From assembly GCA_025769875.1 (NCBI GenBank), contig JAGFNK010001221.1, forward strand, positions 1 through 12,774: DNA of 12,774 bases, read 5' to 3'. The translations under genes were made by a program, and so were the position numbers. The notes under the pieces were generated by a model that did no database searches, was not told the origin of the DNA, and was given only the letters and a program-made list of their open reading frames with translations. Origin of the DNA: Russula earlei. Its lineage: Eukaryota > Basidiomycota > Agaricomycetes > Russulales > Russulaceae. This document shows positions 9,001 to 12,774 of this stretch, piece by piece. How positions within the stretch are numbered: position 1 is the stretch's first letter; each line of letters opens with the position of its first letter.

Positions 9001-11716
9001 TGCTTCCGCAAGCGCCGGTAATAACAGCCCTGTATTGATAGCCGCTCATCGAGGCCGTTGTACCGGTTAAATTGATGATTGCACTGGTAGCGCCAGGAAT
9101 ATCGCTCCAGGTAGTACCACTACTGCCATTATCACTCTGCCACTGATAGGTAATACCCGTACCACTGGCAGTTATGCCAAACGCCGCACTACTACCCGCA
9201 CATACAGTGGTATTGGTAGGTTGTGCACTGATAACAGGTGCTATATTAATAGTTAAGGCAACCGCATTCGATGTAATAGTACCACAGGTACCGGTTACAA
9301 GACACTGGTAAGTATATCCATTAAGAGTACCGGAAACCCCTGTAACAGTTAATGTGCTGGTAGCGCTACCGCTATAAGGTGCCGCATTACTTACATTGGT
9401 AAATCCACTACCGGTATTTACCTGCCATTGATAGGTTAAGCCCGTACCACTGGCAACCACAGTAAAGCTGGTATTATTACCCGCACATACATTTGCCACA
9501 ACAGGTTGTGTAGTAATAACAGGTACCGCATTCACCGTTAAAACCGCTGCATTAGAAGTGATAGCGCCACAGGTACCGGTTACAATACATTGGTATTTAT
9601 AACCATTCTGCGATGCAGTTACTGCTGTTAATGGTAAGCTGTTATTCGTTGCACCACTGATATTCGTAAAGGTTGTACCCGTTCCATTATCGGTTTGCCA
9701 CTGGTAAGTGAGGCCTGTACCGGTTGCAGCTATACTAAAGCTGGCATTAGCGCCCGAACAGATCGTTGCATTAGAAGGTTGCGTTGTAATAGCCGCAGGT
9801 GTGTTAACCGTTAAGGCAACCGTATCGGATATAACTGCGCTACCGCAACTTCCTGCTACAATACCCCTATAGAGATACCCATTCATGGCTGCCGTAGCCC
9901 CTGTAATGGTTAAGGTAGGCGTTGAGCTACCGCTATAAGGCGCGGTACTACCGATCGAAATAAAGCTGGTGCCACCATTGGTGCTCACCTGCCATATATA
10001 ACTTAAAGTTCCAAAGCCGGTAGCAGTCATGCTAAAGCTGGTATTACCACCCACGCACACTGTTTGCGCAACAGGTAGTGTAGTAATACTGGCGCCGCTG
10101 TTCACCGTTAAAGTAACAGTACCGGAATTTAACGCAGTACAACCTGTATTGCTGATCACACAACGGTAGGTATAACTATTCATGCTAACAGTAGCAGCCG
10201 TAATGGTCAGGGTAGCAGTGGTTGCATTACTATAAGGAGCACCATTGGTGATATTGACAAAGCCACTGCCGGTATTGACCTGCCACTGGTAGGTTAAACC
10301 TGTACCGGTAGCCGTAACAGCAAAGGTTGTATTTGCGGTTACACAGATAGTCCGGTTAACAGGTTGTGCGGTAATAACCGGTGCTGTATTAACAGAAAGA
10401 GTAGCGCTAACCGTAGTAGTAGCAGTACAGCCTGCACTGCTGATAATACACTGGTAGCTATAATTGTTCATGGCCACAGTAGCGCCTGTAATAGTGAGGG
10501 TACTGGTAGCCGTTCCGCTATATACACCCGTATTGGCAATATTGGTAAATCCACTGCCGGTATTTACCTGCCATTGATAGGTTAAGCCCGTACCGGTAGC
10601 CACTACGCTGAAACTGGTATTACCAGCCGCACAAATAACACTGTTTACAGGTTGTGTAGTAATAACAGGTGATGTATTCACTGTTAAAGTAGCTGCGTTG
10701 GAAGTAATACCCGGTGAACAGGTATTCGTAACAACTACGCGATACTTATACCCATTCTGAGCGGCAGGCACATTGGTAAACGACAAGGTAGCAGCGTTAG
10801 CCCCCGCTATATTCGTCCAGGTAGTACCGCCTGTTCCGTTATCCGTTTGCCATTGATAAGTAAGACTGGCGCCTGTAGCATTAATGGTAAAATTAGCATT
10901 GGCGCCGGCGCAGATCGTTGTATCACGGGGCTGTGAAGCAGACGTGCTTACAGCTAATACACCTGCTGCAGACGTTACTGCACTGCCGCATACACCACTG
11001 ATCACAACACGATACTGGTAATTATTTTGAGAAAGAAGCACATTGGTAATGGTTAAAACAGAAGTGGTAGCCCCACTCACATTACTCCAGGTGGTACCTG
11101 CCGTTCCGTTATCTGTTTGCCATTGATAGGTAAGCCCGGCCCCATTGGCGCTTACTGCAAATGATACGCTATTACCTGCATACACTGCAAGGTTGCAGGG
11201 CTGCGTAATAATGGCAGCAGCTGTATTAACCAATAAGGTAACAGGGTTAGAAGTTACCGGCACCGCGCAGGTACTGCTGATCACAACCTGGTATTGATAA
11301 CCATTTTGCGCAGCCGTAACACCTGTAAGCGAAAGTGTAGAAGCAGTAGCGCCTCCTATATCAGTCCACGTAACACCATTGGTACCATTATCGGTTTGCC
11401 ACTGGTACGTTAAGGTAGTACCGGTAGCAGTCACACTAAATGCCGCTGCTGATCCCTCACAAACAGAAGTAGCTACTGGCTGGCTTGTAATAGTAGTAGT
11501 ACAAAAGAAATCACTACTTCCATTATTATACACAGTCAAATAACCATTACTGCTATTCGCGTTCAGCGCTTCAGCGCTGCCTGTGGTAAACCCATAGGAT
11601 GAAACAGCATCAATCGTTTGCAGATCGTTGGGTGATAATGTCGATTGTCCCGATACCAGCAGTGACGAGCTTATGCACGCCACCAGCAGGAGAAAATTTT
11701 GATAAACTTTACGCAT
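2996..11716 (-). CDS. Gene B: giant secreted Ig-like repeat protein (adhesin-like), uninterrupted part
   Basis: The product is 2,906 residues from ATG 11716 to TAA 2996-2998. Residues 1-23 form a signal peptide, and about 50 residues without Ig features follow (from QSTLSPNDLQ). Thirty complete Ig-like domains come next, with a truncated thirty-first. Domains 1-12 are diverged; domains 13-31 are near copies of one 92-residue unit. A typical unit has a VCAG cysteine, the C-strand TYQWQTDNG, NISGAT, the tyrosine corner GYKYQVVI, a second cysteine in GTCGSA and an LTVN end. The family is known for extracellular adhesive or structural stalks; a role in adhesion, gliding or biofilm is inference. 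I chose ATG 11716 rather than GTG 11740 because the signal peptide starts there with MRK and the GTG only adds eight residues. The last residues (GTNVY) are an artefact of the frameshift at 3006-3008, so this stop is not the natural end. No enzyme domain is visible. Confidence 0.9.
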   Translation of the reverse strand: MRKVYQNFLLLVACISSSLLVSGQSTLSPNDLQTIDAVSSYGFTTGSAEALNANSSNGYLTVYNNGSSDFFCTTTITSQPVATSVCEGSAAAFSVTATGTTLTYQWQTDNGTNGVTWTDIGGATASTLSLTGVTAAQNGYQYQVVISSTCAVPVTSNPVTLLVNTAAAIITQPCNLAVYAGNSVSFAVSANGAGLTYQWQTDNGTAGTTWSNVSGATTSVLTITNVLLSQNNYQYRVVISGVCGSAVTSAAGVLAVSTSASQPRDTTICAGANANFTINATGASLTYQWQTDNGTGGTTWTNIAGANAATLSFTNVPAAQNGYKYRVVVTNTCSPGITSNAATLTVNTSPVITTQPVNSVICAAGNTSFSVVATGTGLTYQWQVNTGSGFTNIANTGVYSGTATSTLTITGATVAMNNYSYQCIISSAGCTATTTVSATLSVNTAPVITAQPVNRTICVTANTTFAVTATGTGLTYQWQVNTGSGFVNITNGAPYSNATTATLTITAATVSMNSYTYRCVISNTGCTALNSGTVTLTVNSGASITTLPVAQTVCVGGNTSFSMTATGFGTLSYIWQVSTNGGTSFISIGSTAPYSGSSTPTLTITGATAAMNGYLYRGIVAGSCGSAVISDTVALTVNTPAAITTQPSNATICSGANASFSIAATGTGLTYQWQTDNGTGTTFTNISGATNNSLPLTAVTASQNGYKYQCIVTGTCGAITSNAAVLTVNAVPVITTQPVVANVCAGNNTSFTVVASGTGLTYQWQVNTGSGFTNVSNAAPYSGSATSTLTVTGVSGTLNGYTYQCLVTGTCGTITSNAVALTINIAPVISAQPTNTTVCAGSSAAFGITASGTGITYQWQSDNGSSGTTWSDIPGATSAIINLTGTTASMSGYQYRAVITGACGSINSSIVTLTVNIAPAISAAPADVTVCAGGNTSFGITAAGTNLEYTWQVNTGSGFVNISNTAPYSGIATNTLTITGATAAMSGYLYRCIVDNTGCTSVTSNSATLTVNTSPVVTVPPSNAVICENSNTTFGITATGTNLTYQWQVNTGSGFTNIANTAPYSGATTNIITITGATAAMSGYTYQCVVSNTACASTTSTAASLTVNVTPTIAAPVSDATVCAGNTAVFTIAATGTNLQYTWQVNTGSGFVNIANTAPYSGIATNTLTITGATVAMNGYLYRCIVDNTGCVAITSNSATLTVNTVPVITTSPANSTVCAGVTANFSVTATGTGLTYQWQTDNGTGTTFTNISGATSNSLSLTGTTATQSGYKYQVVINGTCGSAVTSASAVLTVNTAPVVTTAPVNTTVCAGTTANFSVSATGTGLTYQWQTDNGTGTTFTNISGATSNSLSLTGTTATQSGYKYQVVINGTCGSAVTSTPATLAVNTAPVVTTAPVNTTVCAGTTANFSVTATGTGLAYQWQTDNGTGTTFTNISGATSNSLSLTGTTATQSGYKYQVVINGTCGSAVTSASAVLTVNTAPLVTTAPANTIVCAGANANFSVVATGTGLTYQWQTDNGTGTTFTNISGATSSTLTLSSVIATQNGYKYQVVINGVCGSAITSASAILTVNTAPVVTTAPANTTVCAGTTANFSVVATGTGLTYQWQTDNGTGTTFTNISGATSSTLALSAVTASQSGYKYQVVINGVCGSAVTSASAILTVNTAPVVTTAPVNTTVCAGTTANFSVSATGTGLAYQWQTDNGTGTTFSNISGATSSTLALSAVTATQTGYKYQVVINGTCGSAVTSASAVLTVNTAPLVTTAPVNTTVCAGVSASFSVVATGTGLTYQWQTDNGTGTTFTNISGATSSTLTLSAVAATQSGYKYQVVINGVCGSAITSASAILTVNTAPVVTTAPANTTVCAGTAASFSVTATGTGLTYQWQTDNGTGTTFTNISGATSNSLSLTAVTASQNGYKYQVVINGTCGSAVTSASAVLTVNTAPVVTTAPANTTVCAGTAASFSVTATGTGLTYQWQTDNGTGTTFTNISGATSSTLTLSAVIASQSGYKYQVVINGTCGSAVTSASATLTVNTAPLVTTAPVNTTVCAGTTANFSVSATGTGLTYQWQTDNGTGTTFTNISGATSSTLTLSSVTATQSGYKYQVVINGVCGSAVTSASATLTVNTAPLVTTAPTNTTVCAGTTANFSVTATGTGLTYQWQTDNGTGTTFTNISGATSSILTLSSVTALQNGYKYQVVIDGTCGSAVTSASAILTVNTAPVVTTAPANTTVCAGTTASFSVSATGTGLTYQWQTDNGTGTTFTNISGATSSTLSLPAVAASQSGYKYQVVISGTCGSAVTSTSAILTVNTAPVVTTAPANTTVCAGANASFSVTATGTGLTYQWQTDNGTGTTFTNISGATSSTLALSAVTATQSGYKYQVVINGVCGSAVTSASATLTVNTAPLVTTAPTNTTVCAGTTANFSVTATGTGLTYQWQTDNGTGTTFTNISGATSNSLSLTAVAASQNGYKYQVVINGTCGSAVTSASAILTVNTAPVVTTAPVNTTVCAGTAASFSVSVTGTGLTYQWQTDNGTGTTFTNISGATSSTLGLSSVTATQNGYKYQVVINGVCGSAVTSASAILTVNTAPVVTTPPANTTVCSGATANFSVLATGTGLTYQWQTDNGTGTTFTNISGATSSTLSLSAVTASQSGYKYQVVINGICGSAVTSASATLTVNTAPVVTTAPVNTTVCAGTNASFSVTATGTGLTYQWQTDNGTGTTFSNISGATSSTLTLSAVTATQSGYKYQVVISGTCGSAITSAPATLTVNTSPVVITAPVNTTVCAGTTANFSVSATGTGLTYQWQTDNGTGTTFTNISGATSNSLSLAAVTASQTGYKYQVVITGTCGSAVTSASAVLTVNTTPVVTTAPANTTVCAGANANFSVSATGTGLTYQWQTDNGTGTNVY
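3006..3008 (-). other. Frameshift in gene B: one extra T (TTT instead of TT)
   Basis: The plus strand reads aaacgtttgtaccgg here, while other units read aaacgttgtaccgg. On the coding strand ACA ACG TTT ACT becomes ACA AAC GTT TAC TAA, giving a stop within four codons. The unit that contains it is 277 bp long; all other complete units of the array are 276 bp. Leaving out the base restores the family sequence immediately and opens the frame to the left edge. The coding-strand context does not match a known slippery heptamer, so programmed frameshifting is unlikely. Confidence 0.93.
8105..11500 (-). repeat. Twelve diverged Ig-like domains (domains 1-12 of gene B)
   Basis: The domains tile without gaps, starting at 11500, 11224, 10945, 10675, 10387, 10099, 9802, 9529, 9244, 8968, 8680 and 8392. 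There are two main classes. Domains 1-3, 7 and 9 are 90-93 residues with a QTDNGT- or QSDNGS-type C-C' hairpin and mostly two cysteines. Domains 4, 5, 8, 10, 11 and 12 are 95-96 residues with QVNTGSGF and an APYSG-like insertion, and usually a third Cys in the F-strand (YQC or YRC). Domain 6 is the longest (99 residues, with an NGGTSF insertion) and has no F-strand Cys. Domain 7 closely resembles the array units. Domains 10 and 12 resemble each other more than either resembles domain 11 between them. In domain 2 the entry Cys is displaced (QPC, with VYAG where others have VCAG). Confidence 0.9.
11501..11647 (-). other. N-terminal non-Ig segment of gene B
   Basis: About 49 residues lie between the signal peptide and the first Ig-like domain, beginning QSTLSPNDLQTIDAVSSYGF and ending near GSSDFFC. 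The segment is rich in Ser, Asn and Gly and has one Cys. I do not recognise a domain. It could be a cap or spacer at the distal tip of the stalk. Confidence 0.6.
11648..11716 (-). other. Signal peptide of gene B
   Basis: The sequence has a basic n-region (MRKVYQN), a hydrophobic core (FLLLVACISSSLLV) and a short polar end (SGQ), with likely signal peptidase I cleavage next to G23 or Q24. This means export by Sec to the periplasm, with later transport to the surface being inference. A lipobox-like LVAC is present, but its Cys at residue 14 lies inside the hydrophobic core, so I favour an ordinary signal peptide. Confidence 0.82.
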
Positions 11717-11760
11717 ACAAGGTTGTTTTATAGTAACCACCTAATGATTTTTTCATAGTA
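11709..11760 (-). other. Gene A / gene B overlap and start region
   Basis: The gene A stop (11709-11711) lies inside the first codons of gene B (ATG 11716), so the two overlap by 8 bp in different frames. A second, well-placed ATG at 11755 (MKKSLGG) follows an AT-rich stretch but is in the gene A frame and stops at 11711. No TAnnTTTG (the -7 box known in Bacteroidota) is visible on the coding strand in the roughly 130 bp before ATG 11716. I see no Shine-Dalgarno sequence, as is usual in that phylum. Co-transcription with gene A is therefore possible, but the layout may also reflect a deletion or a further frame error. Confidence 0.5.
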
Positions 11761-12180
11761 TATTGGATCACCCGCATACGCTGTTGCATATGTGGAGCAG
11801 AAAGAGCCGGGATATTGATAGAAAAAGCCGGAGCTGGCAGTACGGTTAATGTAACCGTATTGGAAACCACGTTGGCGCAGGCAGTATTAGTAACCAGCAC
11901 ACGATACTGGCCTCCACTCAGGGCACCAGCCGCATTCACAATAGCATAGGTTTTATTGGTAGCGCCAGGAATATTCGTCCACACACCACCACTAAATACC
12001 TGCCATTGATAGGTTAGGTTACTGCCATTCGCGCCCACACTAAAACTGATAGTAGTGCCCACACAACCAATAGCATCCGTTGGTTGCAGTTTTATAAAAG
12101 GTGCATTATTCACTACCAAACTGGCAGTAGATGAAACAACGGAAGTACAACCGGTGTTACTCACTACTACCTGGTATTGG
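11709..12180 (-). CDS. Gene A, downstream fragment: last Ig-like domains and C-terminus
   Basis: This is the continuation of gene A in the next frame. Leaving out one G of 12179-12181 turns the aberrant end of the upstream fragment into MNGFQYQVVVSNTGC, exactly the expected F-strand. It then completes the 90-residue domain (to 12108) and adds another 90-residue domain (12107-11838; TYQWQVFSGGVW, GGQYRV, TLTVL). A tail of 42 residues (PAPAFSINIPALSAP to YYKTTLYA) follows before TAA at 11709-11711. The tail has no resemblance that I can see to a type IX sorting domain, a CHU_C-type domain or a membrane anchor, which is odd for this kind of protein. The last 15 codons, from ATG 11755, look more like a gene start than a gene end. 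The gene may therefore have been truncated or fused here. The GTG at 12162 is internal and not a real start. Confidence 0.75.
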
Positions 12181-12774
12181 GAAGCCGTTCATACCGGCTG
12201 TAACATTGGTCAATGCATAGGTAGCGCTGGTTGCCCCTGCAATATTGGTCCATGAACCACCACTAAATACCTGCCATTGATATTGCAGGTTACTGCCTGT
12301 AGCAACCACACTTAAACTGGCTGAACCACCTACGCAGGTTGTATTGTTTGATGGCTGTGTAGTAATAACCGGAACTGTATTCACAGTTAAGGCGGCTGTG
12401 TTTGAAGTAGCTGATGCACATCCTCCATTGCTTACTACACATTGGTAGATATAGCCATTCATTGAGGCAGTAGCAGCAGTGATCGTTAATGTATTAGTAG
12501 TCGCGCCGCTGTATGGAGCTGTATTGGTTACATTCACAAAACCACTGCCTGTGTTTACCTGCCATTGATAGGTCAGGTTGGTGCCGGTAGCTGCTACACT
12601 AAGAGAAGTGTTTGCTCCCGCACAGATCGTTGCCGCCGTTGGCTGGGTTGCAACAGCAGGCGGTGTATTTACTGTTAAGGAAGTGGCTGTAGATACCACA
12701 GATGTGCAACCGGTATTACTTACTATGCACTGGTATGTATAGCCGTTCATTGAGGTAGCAGCAGCAGTGATCGT
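12157..12774 (-). CDS. Gene A, upstream fragment: Ig-like repeat surface protein (5' end outside window)
   Basis: This frame is open from the right edge to a TAA at 12157-12159. It encodes the end of one Ig-like domain (12774-12667), a complete 96-residue domain (12666-12379) and most of a 90-residue domain (starting at 12378). Each domain has an entry Cys (TICAG, TTCVGG), a C-strand Trp (TYQWQ or QYQWQ) and a tyrosine corner (MNGYIYQC). The first complete domain ends in LTVN. The last ten or so residues before the stop no longer look like the family, because one extra base at 12179-12181 shifts the frame. The protein family is bacterial Ig-like repeat proteins, usually extracellular and adhesive; the exact role is unknown. 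The true start, signal peptide and promoter lie beyond the window. The methionine codon at 12750 lies inside a domain and is not a start. Confidence 0.85.
   Translation of the reverse strand, partial: TITAAATSMNGYTYQCIVSNTGCTSVVSTATSLTVNTPPAVATQPTAATICAGANTSLSVAATGTNLTYQWQVNTGSGFVNVTNTAPYSGATTNTLTITAATASMNGYIYQCVVSNGGCASATSNTAALTVNTVPVITTQPSNNTTCVGGSASLSVVATGSNLQYQWQVFSGGSWTNIAGATSATYALTNVTAGMNGFPIPGSSE
12179..12181 (-). other. Frameshift in gene A: one extra base in a GGG run
   Basis: On the coding strand the run is CCC, in GGC TTC CCA ATA. Removing one C gives GGC TTC CAA TAC CAG, that is GFQYQ, which matches the F-strand of every other domain here. Both flanking frames carry clear Ig-like sequence right up to this point, so the break is placed within a few bases. 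It could be a true mutation or a sequencing error in a short homopolymer. A CCC-N stretch can support low-level +1 slippage, but nothing else suggests programmed frameshifting. Confidence 0.88.

Noticed and set aside
11675..11716. Gene B product as a lipoprotein (LVAC lipobox)
   Set aside because: The Cys is at residue 14, inside an unbroken hydrophobic stretch that continues to residue 21. The better cleavage site is near SGQ at 22-24.
11709..11837. Type IX secretion C-terminal domain in gene A
   Set aside because: The 42-residue tail lacks the length (about 70-100 residues) and the typical pattern with a final lysine- or arginine-containing beta-strand.
11716..11850. Bacteroidota-type promoter for gene B
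   Set aside because: I searched the coding strand for TAnnTTTG and found none. AT-rich stretches near 11750-11765 are not enough for a call.
8538..12255. Plus-strand ORFs at 8538, 8826, 10364 and 12055
   Set aside because: Each lies antisense to well-supported Ig-like domains, and their products resemble no family I recognise.

Overview
The window is almost wholly coding on the minus strand and holds parts of two neighbouring giant genes for secreted proteins built from bacterial immunoglobulin-like (Ig-like) domains. No RNA gene, insertion sequence, CRISPR array or plus-strand gene is supported. The domain style (an entry Cys, a TYQWQ C-strand, a NGYKYQ tyrosine corner and an LTVN end strand) and the absence of Shine-Dalgarno-like sites suggest a Bacteroidota bacterium, plausibly a Chitinophaga-like relative. 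This is inference from family knowledge; the window has no taxonomic marker.

Layout in the direction of transcription (right to left). Positions 12774-11709 are the 3' part of gene A, whose 5' end is outside the window. It carries one partial and three complete Ig-like domains and is broken by a one-base insertion in a GGG run at 12179-12181. Its end overlaps the start of gene B by a few bases. Gene B starts at ATG 11716 with a signal peptide and a roughly 50-residue non-Ig segment. Twelve diverged Ig-like domains follow (11500-8105, 90-99 residues each), then a very regular array of 276-bp (92-codon) units from 8104 to the left edge. The array has 29 complete units plus the first 99 bp of a thirtieth. 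One extra T in the TTT at 3006-3008 puts gene B out of frame, so the uninterrupted ORF stops at 2996. Reading past that base, the frame stays open with no stop codon for about 1,000 codons to position 1, so gene B would encode at least 3,905 residues and 42 Ig-like domains in this window.

The two genes are probably related surface adhesins or filament proteins, exported by Sec and perhaps by the type IX system. The C-terminal sorting domain that would show this is not in view. The most informative signals are at the DNA level. The array keeps an exact 276-bp phase except at the frameshift. It contains long blocks that are identical between non-adjacent units, often three or six units apart. 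It also shows synonymous drift under a nearly fixed protein, which fits recombination and gene conversion within the array. The frameshifts may be real or may be errors; only read-level data can tell.
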